Of a stretch of DNA of 64,000 bases, positions 1-8,287 are shown piece after piece; within the stretch, counting starts at the first letter, position 1; each line of letters begins with the position of its first letter. The translations under genes and the position numbers were made by a program. The stretch is from contig NZ_JAAKDE010000014.1 in the NCBI RefSeq assembly GCF_013664685.1, positions 1-64,000 on the forward strand. The letters are read 5' to 3'. The notes beneath the pieces were generated by a model. The model searched no databases and had not been told where the DNA came from. It saw nothing but the letters and a program-made list of their open reading frames with translations. The stretch comes from Capillibacterium thermochitinicola. GTDB taxonomy: Bacteria > Bacillota > UBA4882 > UBA10575.

Positions 1-507
1 GAACCTCCTTTGCTCCGTTTCAAACTATAGCTAAATTACGTTGTTTCGCACCTTGGTTTATAATTTCCCAGTCTTGCTGTCTTGCTGTCTGACAAGTTCA
101 CTGAAAAATATATAATCGGGTTTTCATATTTATTTGTTCTATATAGTCAAATAGTCGCTCAACCAACTGCCCGGTCACCCACGACAACTCTTTTATACCA
201 AGTAAGATACTAATTCAGAGCTTGAAACAGTGAATGGATGAAAATTGAGCGCGCTGTCCTGCCAAGGCATGTATTTACGAGCGACAAATAACAAGCACGG
301 ATAAGATTTTCGAAATAGAAAGCAACCTTTCTCTGGGCGTTTTGGTAAAAACCGACCAGAATATTCATTGATGAATGTAAGAAGATCATATTAAAAAGTT
401 AAGACCTTGTCAAGCTGTCAGACTGCTTAACAAAGGATTTGAATTATTGTTTCGCTATTTTAATCTCCAATCCTTCTTTTTTTAAACTTTTTTTGTCGAT
501 TTTTTTC
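1..507 (-). other. Intergenic region: leader of a leftward gene beyond the left edge
   Basis: No convincing gene lies here. On the minus strand a good ribosome-binding site (AAAGGAGG, about 4-11) sits at the extreme left edge, so a leftward gene should start just outside the window. Its probable promoter is at 385-413, giving an untranslated leader of about 370 bases. The leader contains the 9-mer GAAACGGAG close to the ribosome site, a word also found in the leaders of two polysaccharidase genes at the other end of the window. I recognise no known riboswitch. The deacetylase gene at 508 ends at the right border with no clear terminator. Confidence 0.5.
385..413 (-). promoter_or_regulatory. 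Sigma-A-type promoter for the gene beyond the left edge
   Basis: On the minus strand TTGACA (413-408) is followed after exactly 17 bases by TATGAT (390-385), a near-consensus vegetative promoter. It reads toward coordinate 1, where a strong ribosome-binding site is seen. Confidence 0.6.
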
Positions 508-1497
508 CTATGGACGTTTTCCCGTTAACAACTCGGAAACCGTGACCAAAGAATAGCCCTGCCCTTGTAAGGTTTGGATGATTTGCCCAAGGGCCTGCAC
601 CGTGGGGACGGTCGGGTGCATCAGAATAATCGCCCCGGGTTTAATTTTGTCGACCACGCGGCGGATAATCACCTCCGGAGCGGGCCGTTGCCAGTCAATG
701 GTGTCGATCGTCCACATGATCGTCCGGTAGCCCAAATTCCCGGCGACCGCCACGATCTGGTCGTTAAATTCACCGTACGGCGGGGCAAACAGCTTCGCCG
801 GTTCGGTGCCGATCACCTCCGCCAAAAGTTGATTATTCTCGACAATCAGCCGCTTCAGTTCATCCCGGCTCATTTGCGCCGGGTGTCCGTGGTAAAGGCC
901 GTGGTTGGCCACCTCATGCCCGGCGGCGTGGATTGCCTTGACCATCTCGGGAAACTTTTTCACCCAGGCCCCGTCGAAAAAGAAGGTTGCTTTTACGCCC
1001 CGATCTTGCAGGATCTTGAGGAGCGCCGGCAATTCCGCTTCGCCCCAGGCGACATTAATGGTTAGACTGGCCTTTTTCTGGTCGGTCGGACCTTGAAAGA
1101 CCGGTGTGAAATATTCTTTGCTCACCGTGGCCGGGATGGCATAAGTGATCAGATTCAGACGGGCACCGGGTTCGGCCGCCAAGACCGCGGCAACCGTGGC
1201 TTCAACATCAACCCCCCGCCCCTCTTTTTCGGGGATCACTTCCCCGGTTTCCACAAAGTAACCGGCATTTTGCGGTTCAAGGGTGTAGAACTTCGCCATT
1301 TCCGTCACGATGGTCCGCACTTCGTCCGGCAAAAGACGGGCCATCGACCTTCCTTCGAGCATAACTCCATCTTTGACTCCGTACCACCGTCGTTGGATAG
1401 CGGACCACTGGGTCACGGCGACCGTACTAAGCACCACCAACAAAACCCACCCGAAAAACCAGGTGATTTTCTTCCGTTCAAGGATAACCAGTTTCAT
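508..1497 (-). CDS. YlxY-like sporulation polysaccharide deacetylase, degenerate active site
   Basis: 329 aa with an N-terminal membrane anchor (about residues 12-31), a linker domain, and a C-terminal NodB-type deacetylase domain (about 145-325). The family normally removes acetyl groups from cell-wall or spore-cortex sugars. The metal site is partly kept (NHGLYH, and LMHP near the C-terminus), but the usual catalytic Asp motif reads TINVAWG (Asp to Asn) and the RPP motif reads APPYGEF. Activity may therefore be lost or changed. Organisation and divergence resemble the YlxY group known from spore formers. The ATG follows a GGGGGG ribosome site inside the end of the upstream deacetylase gene, 2 bases away, so the two are probably co-transcribed. 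The fold is certain; the subfamily is likely. Confidence 0.8.
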   Translation of the reverse strand: MKLVILERKKITWFFGWVLLVVLSTVAVTQWSAIQRRWYGVKDGVMLEGRSMARLLPDEVRTIVTEMAKFYTLEPQNAGYFVETGEVIPEKEGRGVDVEATVAAVLAAEPGARLNLITYAIPATVSKEYFTPVFQGPTDQKKASLTINVAWGEAELPALLKILQDRGVKATFFFDGAWVKKFPEMVKAIHAAGHEVANHGLYHGHPAQMSRDELKRLIVENNQLLAEVIGTEPAKLFAPPYGEFNDQIVAVAGNLGYRTIMWTIDTIDWQRPAPEVIIRRVVDKIKPGAIILMHPTVPTVQALGQIIQTLQGQGYSLVTVSELLTGKRP

Positions 1498-1499
1498 TC

Positions 1500-2309
1500 T
1501 TAGATCCCCCCTTCCGGCGGTTTCGACTGTTCCATACGGGGTTTGGGAAACTGTCGCCCGGTATGGTCCGTATAGGTTTCGCCTTTATGGAGCAACTCGG
1601 AGATGGGCACGATGGAAAAACCCTGTCCTTTCAGGATCGGCAGGAGTCTGGCCAAAGCTTGCGGGGTGTTTTTCCCGGCATTGTGAAAGAGCACAATCGA
1701 ACCGGGTTTGATCCGCTTGAGGATGCGGTCGAGCATCGCCTCGGCCGTTAGATCTTTCCAGTCCAAAGAGTCCACATCCCAGATGATCGTGGTGTAACCA
1801 CAGGCCCGTGCGGTTTCGATCACTTTGTTGTTATACTCGCCAAAGGGCGGACGGAATAAGGTGGGACTTTGACCGGTAAGTTCTTTAATTAAATGATGGG
1901 TCCGGTTTAGCTCATGGGCGATCTCCCGTTCACTTAAACTGTTCATATGGGGATGGGTGTAAGAATGGTTGCCCACTTCATGGCCTTCGGCGGCAATCCT
2001 TTTCACCATCTCCGGGTATTTCTCCACCCATAAACCACAGAGGAAAAAAGTGGTCCGGACCTGATTTTCCCGGAGAATTCGCAATAAATCAGGCGTTTGG
2101 TCTGCTCCCCAGGTGGCATCAAAGGAGATGGCGATCTTCTTTTCATCGGTGCCAACCGCATAAATCGGGATAATCCGTTGGCCAAGCAAGACTGCGACTT
2201 GCAGCGCGGTCCGGCGTAAAACTACCGGGTGGGAAAAATACCAGAAGACAAAGGCGGCCAGCAGACCAAGGCCCAGCGCTTTCCAGCGGGAAAAATAATA
2301 GATGCGCAT
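1500..2309 (-). CDS. pdaB: PdaB-like sporulation polysaccharide deacetylase
   Basis: 269 aa, membrane-anchored by one N-terminal segment (about residues 11-25), followed by a NodB deacetylase domain. Visible motifs are SFDATWG (catalytic Asp kept), NHSYTH (zinc ligands), RPPFGEY, DSLDW and LFHN. Its size and SFDATWG variant match the PdaB/YbaN group, which in Bacillus is needed to maintain the spore cortex and is a marker of endospore formers. The start chosen is ATG 2309, preceded by AGAGAGG; the open frame continues 53 codons upstream but through the lpxB terminator region. It is followed after 2 bases by a paralogue. An endospore-forming host is inferred. Confidence 0.85.
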   Translation of the reverse strand: MRIYYFSRWKALGLGLLAAFVFWYFSHPVVLRRTALQVAVLLGQRIIPIYAVGTDEKKIAISFDATWGADQTPDLLRILRENQVRTTFFLCGLWVEKYPEMVKRIAAEGHEVGNHSYTHPHMNSLSEREIAHELNRTHHLIKELTGQSPTLFRPPFGEYNNKVIETARACGYTTIIWDVDSLDWKDLTAEAMLDRILKRIKPGSIVLFHNAGKNTPQALARLLPILKGQGFSIVPISELLHKGETYTDHTGRQFPKPRMEQSKPPEGGI

Positions 2310-2425
2310 CGGCCGATCCCTCTCTTGGCTTTTTGCGTGTCCCTGCAACGGCGCAGAGACCGTCGTTTGATCGCTAAAAAATATGTACGAAGGCCACAAG
2401 CTAGAACAGGAAAAAACGGCGTGAA

Positions 2426-2458
2426 AGAAAAAAGGCTGCCCGCTTGCACGAACAGCCT
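2426..2458 (-). terminator. Rho-independent terminator after lpxB
   Basis: Minus strand: a 10-bp stem (AGGCTGTTCG paired with CGGGCAGCCT, two G-U pairs) with a 6-base loop, followed by TTTTTTC. It lies just downstream of the lpxB stop and upstream of the pdaB-like gene. Confidence 0.85.
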
Positions 2459-2501
2459 CCGCCGCCAACCATCTCGCTTCGTGATACCAATCTTTCTTCT
2501 T

Positions 2502-3665
2502 TTATTCAGTACGTTGAACCGCTTCCCCCCGCACGATGGTGGCCACCCTTTCCATCACGCCGGGCGGGCCCAGGATTTCCCCGATCCCCAGCAGTTCTTT
2601 CCGTACTTGAGCAGCGCGCTCGGGAATTTCCAAAAAGAGACGGGCCTGGAGGACAAGATCATTCACGGTCAACCCGTCTTGAACCAATTCGGGGACAATC
2701 TTTTGCCCTTTGATTAAATTGGGCAACGCCACCATCAATGGTTGGTTGTTCTCTTTATTCCTCAAAACACGGAAGAGAAGGGCCGACACGTTCGAAACCC
2801 GGTAAATGACGATCATTGGCAAACCAAGCAAGGCCGCTTCCAAAGTGGCAGTTCCGGAAGCCAAAATCCCAAAATCAGCCGCCGCCATTAAATTATACGT
2901 TTCGGCGGAGGTCGTCGTCTCCACCGCCAAACTGGGATATTGCTCCAGGAAGTTCTTGATCAGCCTCTGGTCGATCGTCGGGGCCACCGGCAGGAAAAAC
3001 CGTAAGTCTTTCCACTCCGCCGCCAGTTCCGCCGCCGCTGCCAACATCACCGGGAGCAACGTCTGGACCTCCTGCTTCCGGCTGCCGGGCATCAGAAGGA
3101 TCACCTTCTCCGCCGGAGCCAGGTTGTGGCGCCGCCGCCAGTCCGCCGGGGCCAGTTGCGGCCGCACCCGGTCGACCAGCGGGTGTCCGACGTAGGTAAC
3201 CTTCAAATTTTGATAACGCCGGTAAAAATCGGCCTCAAATGGCAGCACCGAAGCAACATGCTTCACACAACGGGCGAGACGGTCGGCCCGCTTTTTCCCG
3301 TAGGCCCAGGCCGACGGAGGAAAGAGACAGACCACCGGGATGGACAGGGCCGCCGCCTGTTCGGCGAGAAGGCGGTTGAATCCGCCAAAATCAACCCAAA
3401 CCACCACATCCGGCCGGTTTTCCTGCAAGAAGCGGGTGAATTCGGCCAAACGGCGTTTGAAAACCCAGACTTTCTTTGCCGCTTCCCAAAAACCGATCGT
3501 ACTCTCCGCGGTCGGATCAAACAAGATTTCCGCCCCGGCCGCCGCCATTAAAGGACCGCCCATCCCCCACACCCGGGCTTCGGGGTCCTGCTTTTTAAGC
3601 TCCCGGATGAGCGCCGCCGCGTGTAAATCGCCGGAATGCTCCCCGGCGGAGATAAAATATTTCAC
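2502..3665 (-). CDS. lpxB: Lipid-A-disaccharide synthase LpxB
   Basis: 387 aa, the usual LpxB length. LpxB (GT19) condenses UDP-2,3-diacylglucosamine with lipid X to give the lipid A disaccharide at the inner face of the cytoplasmic membrane. Family signatures are visible: GEHSGDLHAA near the N-terminus, the LPGSRKQEV loop, and SGTATLEAALLGLPMIVIYR. Start chosen as GTG 3665: GAGAGGAGG lies 7 bases upstream and the codon overlaps the TGA of the upstream gene, so translation is coupled. LpxB in a window with sporulation genes points to a diderm Firmicute. Other lpx genes are not in the window. Confidence 0.93.
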   Translation of the reverse strand: MKYFISAGEHSGDLHAAALIRELKKQDPEARVWGMGGPLMAAAGAEILFDPTAESTIGFWEAAKKVWVFKRRLAEFTRFLQENRPDVVVWVDFGGFNRLLAEQAAALSIPVVCLFPPSAWAYGKKRADRLARCVKHVASVLPFEADFYRRYQNLKVTYVGHPLVDRVRPQLAPADWRRRHNLAPAEKVILLMPGSRKQEVQTLLPVMLAAAAELAAEWKDLRFFLPVAPTIDQRLIKNFLEQYPSLAVETTTSAETYNLMAAADFGILASGTATLEAALLGLPMIVIYRVSNVSALLFRVLRNKENNQPLMVALPNLIKGQKIVPELVQDGLTVNDLVLQARLFLEIPERAAQVRKELLGIGEILGPPGVMERVATIVRGEAVQRTE

Positions 3666-4369
3666 ATTCGGGCCTCCTCTCGCCACTCCATATGGATCGC
3701 CCCCGGCGTCACCTTAAACCGTTCCAGCCGGACCGGCCAGGGAATCTCCAGGGGAAACTCCCAGCTTAGTTGGGGGGCGTACTTGTTAAACAAATCTGCC
3801 CAGAGTGCAACGCCGGCCACTTTCAGCGCTAAAGGGGCCAGCCGCAGACTGCGGCCGGAAGCCTTTTCCAACGAAGCACTGGCGCTAAAGGGCAAACGCC
3901 TTTCTCCAAACAGCGCAAGAAAACCTTCCACTTCGACCTGGCCTTCCTTTAAATAGACCGTTGGTTCCAGCTCCGGCAGATCCTGCCGCATCAGGGCTGT
4001 TAATTCTTCTTCGACAAGCTCAAGCCGCACGTGGGTCTCCGCCAGTTCCTGAAGGACAAATTCGCCCTGCCAAAGCAAGGCGCCAACGTCAAACTGCCCG
4101 CCTTTACTACGGAACGAAACGTTGGAAAAGACCGGCCCTTGGGCAAACCCTAACCGGTTGGCGGAGAACTCAACCGCTCCCACCTTTCCGTTCAGGAGGT
4201 CCCCCAGGCGCAGGGGGGCCATCTTCAGTTCGACCCCTTCCGCTACCCGGGCCTGCGCGATCAGCGTCCGGGTGAGATTTTGCTTGACCACCGCCGTCAG
4301 TAAGGAGCTCGTCCCGAATAACCCGAAAACCAAGAGGAGGAAGCCCACCCCAAGACCGCGTTTAACCAC
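3662..4369 (-). CDS. DUF2993 (LmeA-like) membrane-anchored lipid-binding protein
   Basis: 235 aa. One N-terminal membrane anchor (residues about 7-28) is followed by a beta-rich extracytoplasmic domain typical of DUF2993/LmeA proteins, which bind phospholipid in mycobacteria and are widespread in Firmicutes and cyanobacteria. I identify it from the overall pattern (anchor, then KMAPLRLGDLLNGKVG and SANRLGF) rather than from catalytic residues. It starts at GTG 4369 behind GGGGGAAGACA, 17 bases after prfB, and its stop overlaps the lpxB start, so it sits in a secA-prfB-DUF2993-lpxB run. A role in envelope lipid handling is inferred from that position. Confidence 0.7.
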   Translation of the reverse strand: MVKRGLGVGFLLLVFGLFGTSSLLTAVVKQNLTRTLIAQARVAEGVELKMAPLRLGDLLNGKVGAVEFSANRLGFAQGPVFSNVSFRSKGGQFDVGALLWQGEFVLQELAETHVRLELVEEELTALMRQDLPELEPTVYLKEGQVEVEGFLALFGERRLPFSASASLEKASGRSLRLAPLALKVAGVALWADLFNKYAPQLSWEFPLEIPWPVRLERFKVTPGAIHMEWREEARM

Positions 4370-4386
4370 TGTCTTCCCCCTTTTTC

Positions 4387-5497
4387 TTATCCTTTATTGA
4401 ACGGAGAACGTAAGAAGGACTCAATAAAAAGATCAATCTCCCCATCCATTACCGCCTGGACGTTTCCGGTCTCCACCTCGGTCCGGTGGTCTTTCACCAG
4501 CGTATAGGGGCAGAAGATATAAGAACGGATCTGGCTTCCCCAGGCGATCTCCATCTGCTCACCCTTAATCTGTTCGAGCTTTGCCTGTTGTTCCTTGCGG
4601 TACATCTCGGCCAGTTTCGCCTTTAAGAGCCGCATGGCCGTTTCTTTATTCTGAAACTGGGAGCGTTCGTTCTGGCAGGCCACGACAATCCCGGTCGGGA
4701 GGTGGGTAATCCGCACCGCCGAATCGGTCTTATTGACGTGTTGCCCGCCGGCCCCACCCGACCGGTAAGTGTCGATCTTTAGTTCGTCCGGGCGGATTTC
4801 AATCTCGAATTCGTCATTAAACTCCGGTGTGACATCCACTGAGCTGAAAGAGGTATGGCGCCGCCCGGAGGCATCAAAGGGCGAGATCCGCACCAGACGG
4901 TGGACCCCCTTTTCGCTCCGCAAGTTCCCGTAGGCGTTCTCCCCCTGAATAAAGAGGGTCGCGCTCTTGATCCCGGCTTCTTCGCCCGGCAGGAGCTCAA
5001 TCAGGTCAACTTTATAATCATGCCGTTCGGCCCAGCGGGTGTACATCCGCAGCAACATGCTGGCCCAGTCCTGGGATTCGGTTCCGCCCGCGCCCGGATG
5101 AATGGACAGATAGGCGTTACTACGGTCAAACTCACCCTTCAGGAAGGTGGTCAGTTCAAGGCGGTCCACCGCGTTCGCCAACGCTTTAACGCCCCGCGCC
5201 ACCTCGGCCATGACTTCGGTATCGTCTTCCGCCAGTGCCAGTTCCAGCAGCTCACCGTTGTCGGCCAGTTGTTTTTCCAAGGTTTCGACCGCCTGGATCT
5301 CCTGCCGGTAACGGTTCAATTCTTGCATAACCTGCTGGGCTTTCTGTTGATCCGTCCAAAAATCCGGGGCCGTTGTTTCGGCTTCTAATTCCTGCACCCG
5401 TTTACTTTTCCTCTCGAGGTCAAAGATATTCCCTCATTTTGGCGACGCGTAACTGCAAATCGTTAATCTGGTTTTTCACTTCTGCTACTTCAATCAT
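4387..5497 (-). CDS. prfB: Peptide chain release factor 2, with +1 programmed frameshift
   Basis: RF2 terminates translation at UGA and UAA. The gene is in two frames. It starts at ATG 5497 (AGGAGGT upstream) and runs 25 codons to an in-frame TGA (5422-5420) in the context AGG GAA TAT CTT TGA C, the classical autoregulatory slippery site. A +1 shift continues GAC CTC GAG through the main frame to 4387, giving about 369 aa. RF2 signatures are present: the stop-codon-recognising SPF tripeptide and the GGAGGQ catalytic motif. A caller that ignores the shift would start at the internal GTG 5397 and lose about 33 residues. It lies 46 bases after secA, the usual Firmicute order. Confidence 0.96.
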
Positions 5498-5543
5498 GGA
5501 TTTACCTCCTGTCTTTACTAATTTATGGACCGATCGTCATTAA

Positions 5544-8177
5544 TTAAGCACCGCAACACTTTTTATATTTCTTCCCGCTGCCGCACGGGCAAGGATCGTT
5601 CCGTCCGACTTTCTTGCCCGTCTTGCGCTGCTGGACAACCGGGGCCCCGTCTTCGCCCCGGTTGGTGACAATGTTGGTAATCCGCCGCTCGGGACGGGGC
5701 GCTTCCTGGGTAAATTCCATCTTGAAAACGTAGCGCACCACATCCTCCTTGATCGCGTAGAGCAACTCCTGGAACATCTGGTAAGATTCGATTTTATAGA
5801 CCACCAAGGGATCTTCTTGCGCATAGGCCCGCAGCCCGACCCCTTCGCGCAGATCATCCATGTTTTGAAGGTGATCGATCCAGAGGTTGTCAATGGTACG
5901 GAGCATGATATAGCGTTCGATCGCCCGCATGTTCGCCGCGCCAATCCGCTCTTCCTTGTCCGCGTAGAACCGGACCGCGGCGTCATAGAGAAATTCTTTG
6001 AGCCGTTCGGCCTGGCCTTGGGCCGCTGTCGCCAGTTCTTCCGCGGTGTAGGTCTTCACGGGCAGAAAAATCTGCTCGGCGGCTTGTAAGATATTGTCAA
6101 ACTCCCATTCTTCCGGGAGGCGGGCATCAGTATGGGCCAACACCAGTTGGGCAATGACGTCCCGGAGCGCCTCAAGCACCTGATCCTTGAGGTCCTCGCC
6201 CAGCAACAACTTCCGGCGCAGACTGTAAATGGTTTCCCGCTGTTTATTGAGGACGTCGTCATACTCCAGCACTTGCCGCCGGATCTCAAAGTTGCGCATT
6301 TCCACCCGGCGTTGGGCATTCTCGATTGCCTTGGCGATCCGCGGATGTTCGATCGGCATGTCGTCTTCCCATCCCAAGCGTTCCATCCACTGGACGATCG
6401 TTTCGCCGCCGAACAAACGCATCAGGTCATCATCCATGGCCACGAAAAACCGGGAAGAACCGGGGTCACCCTGCCGACCCGCCCGGCCCCGCAGCTGATT
6501 GTCAATCCGCCGGCTTTCGTGCCGTTCCGTACCGATAATGTGCAGCCCGCCCAGGCTGACCACTTGTTCATGCTCCCGCTCGGTGATCGCCTTGGCTTCC
6601 TGAAGCGCCGCCGCCACCTCTTCGGGGGTGGCCTCTTCCGGGTTGCCCTTCTTCTTCAAGATCTCCCGGGCCAGGGCTTCCGCGTTCCCCCCAAGGATGA
6701 TGTCGGTCCCCCGCCCGGCCATATTGGTGGCAATCGTCACCATCCCCAACCGGCCGGCCTGGGCGATAATCTCCGCCTCTTGCTCGTGGTATTTGGCGTT
6801 TAAAACCTGGTGTTTAATGCCTTTCCTGGTCAAGGCCTTAGATAAGGCCTCCGATTTCTCGATCGAAATTGTCCCCACCAGCACCGGGCGGCCGGTTTTA
6901 TGCACCGTTTCAATCTCCTCCAGTACCGCCCGGAACTTGGCTTCCGACGTTTTATAAACCACATCGGGGTAATCGATCCGGATCATCGGCAGATTGGTGG
7001 GGATTACCACCACATCCAAACCGTAGATCTTCCGGAACTCCAGTTCTTCGGTCTCCGCCGTTCCGGTCATCCCGGCCAGTTTCTCATACATCCGGAAGTA
7101 ATTCTGGAAGGTGATCGTCGCCAGCGTTTGGCTCTCCCGTTCAATCTTCACGTTCTCCTTCGCTTCGATTGCCTGGTGGAGGCCCTCGCTGTAACGGCGC
7201 CCGAACATCAAACGCCCGGTGAACTCATCCACAATGATCACCTGGCCGTCTTTGACCACATAATCGCGGTCCCGCTTCATCAATTCTTTGGCTTTTAAGG
7301 CCTGGATCAGATGGTGGACAAGGGTGGTCCGCTCCGGGGCGTAGAGGTTGTCGATCCCCAACCGTTTCTCAACCTTGGCCACCCCTTCTTCGGTTACCGC
7401 CACCGAGCGGGCTTTTTCATCGACCGTATAGTCGACATCCCGCTTCAACTGGTTGGCAATCCGGGCAAAATCCGAGTAGTGCCGGGTTGATTCCTCCGCC
7501 TGCCCCGAAATGATCAGCGGGGTGCGGGCTTCGTCGATTAAGATACTGTCCACTTCGTCGACGATGGCATAATGCAATTCCCTCTGGACCAGTTCCTTTT
7601 GGGAAATCGCCATGTTGTCCCGGAGATAGTCAAATCCGAATTCGTTATTCGTCCCGTAGGTGATATCGGCGTTATAGGCTGCCCGGCGCTCCTCCGGGTT
7701 TAGGCCATGGATGATCACGCCGACCGACAGCCCGAGAAAGCGGTAGATCTTACCCATCCATTCACTGTCCCGCTTCGCCAGGTAATCGTTGACCGTCACC
7801 ACATGAACGCCCCGGCCCGTCAACGCGTTCAGGTAGGCGGGTAGCGTGGCCGCCAGAGTCTTGCCTTCGCCCGTTTTCATCTCGGCAATTTTCCCTTCGT
7901 GCAGTACGACCCCACCGATCAACTGCACATCATAGTGGCGTTGGCCGAGGGTGCGTTTGGCCGCCTCCCGCACCGTTGCAAAGGCCTCGGGGAGCAAATC
8001 GTTAAGGGTTTCCCCCTTCTGCAAGCGAGCCTTAAACTCAGCGGTTTTATTTTTCAGCTCCTGATCGGACAGGCGCATAAATTCGGCTTCCAACTCATTG
8101 ATCCGCGTTACCAGCGGCGCGATCCGGTTTAACTCCTTTTGGTTGGTGTCCCACATGTTCCGAAAAAACTTCAGCAT
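5544..8177 (-). CDS. secA: Preprotein translocase ATPase SecA
   Basis: 877 aa. SecA is the ATPase motor that pushes unfolded preproteins through SecYEG; here it would feed the signal-peptide-bearing chitinases and the secretin. Visible parts are Walker A MKTGEGKT (about 100-107), the [16 protein letters not shown] helicase motif, [12 protein letters not shown], and a C-terminal SEC-C zinc motif [13 protein letters not shown]. Start chosen as ATG 8177, with AGAGAGGG upstream; the 23 extra upstream codons do not resemble SecA. It heads a secA-prfB-DUF2993-lpxB run behind a promoter at 8259-8287. Confidence 0.98.
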   Translation of the reverse strand: MLKFFRNMWDTNQKELNRIAPLVTRINELEAEFMRLSDQELKNKTAEFKARLQKGETLNDLLPEAFATVREAAKRTLGQRHYDVQLIGGVVLHEGKIAEMKTGEGKTLAATLPAYLNALTGRGVHVVTVNDYLAKRDSEWMGKIYRFLGLSVGVIIHGLNPEERRAAYNADITYGTNNEFGFDYLRDNMAISQKELVQRELHYAIVDEVDSILIDEARTPLIISGQAEESTRHYSDFARIANQLKRDVDYTVDEKARSVAVTEEGVAKVEKRLGIDNLYAPERTTLVHHLIQALKAKELMKRDRDYVVKDGQVIIVDEFTGRLMFGRRYSEGLHQAIEAKENVKIERESQTLATITFQNYFRMYEKLAGMTGTAETEELEFRKIYGLDVVVIPTNLPMIRIDYPDVVYKTSEAKFRAVLEEIETVHKTGRPVLVGTISIEKSEALSKALTRKGIKHQVLNAKYHEQEAEIIAQAGRLGMVTIATNMAGRGTDIILGGNAEALAREILKKKGNPEEATPEEVAAALQEAKAITEREHEQVVSLGGLHIIGTERHESRRIDNQLRGRAGRQGDPGSSRFFVAMDDDLMRLFGGETIVQWMERLGWEDDMPIEHPRIAKAIENAQRRVEMRNFEIRRQVLEYDDVLNKQRETIYSLRRKLLLGEDLKDQVLEALRDVIAQLVLAHTDARLPEEWEFDNILQAAEQIFLPVKTYTAEELATAAQGQAERLKEFLYDAAVRFYADKEERIGAANMRAIERYIMLRTIDNLWIDHLQNMDDLREGVGLRAYAQEDPLVVYKIESYQMFQELLYAIKEDVVRYVFKMEFTQEAPRPERRITNIVTNRGEDGAPVVQQRKTGKKVGRNDPCPCGSGKKYKKCCGA

Positions 8178-8258
8178 CGGCTTCGCCCTCTCTTCCCCAC
8201 AAGCCATTTTCACGACAAAAAACCAAGTCCGAATGTATCCAGGCAATACTAATAAACT

Positions 8259-8287
8259 ATTATATCATTACCTGTTTACGGAAACAA
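8259..8287 (-). promoter_or_regulatory. secA promoter
   Basis: Minus strand TTGTTT (8287-8282), 17-base spacer, TATAAT (8264-8259). The -35 lies within a few bases of the upstream gene's stop codon. The predicted leader to the secA ATG is about 75 bases. Confidence 0.6.

Noticed and set aside
433-480. AAGGATT/AATCCTT hairpin followed by T on the plus strand
   Set aside because: There is no plus-strand gene upstream; the long AT-rich loop makes it a chance repeat.
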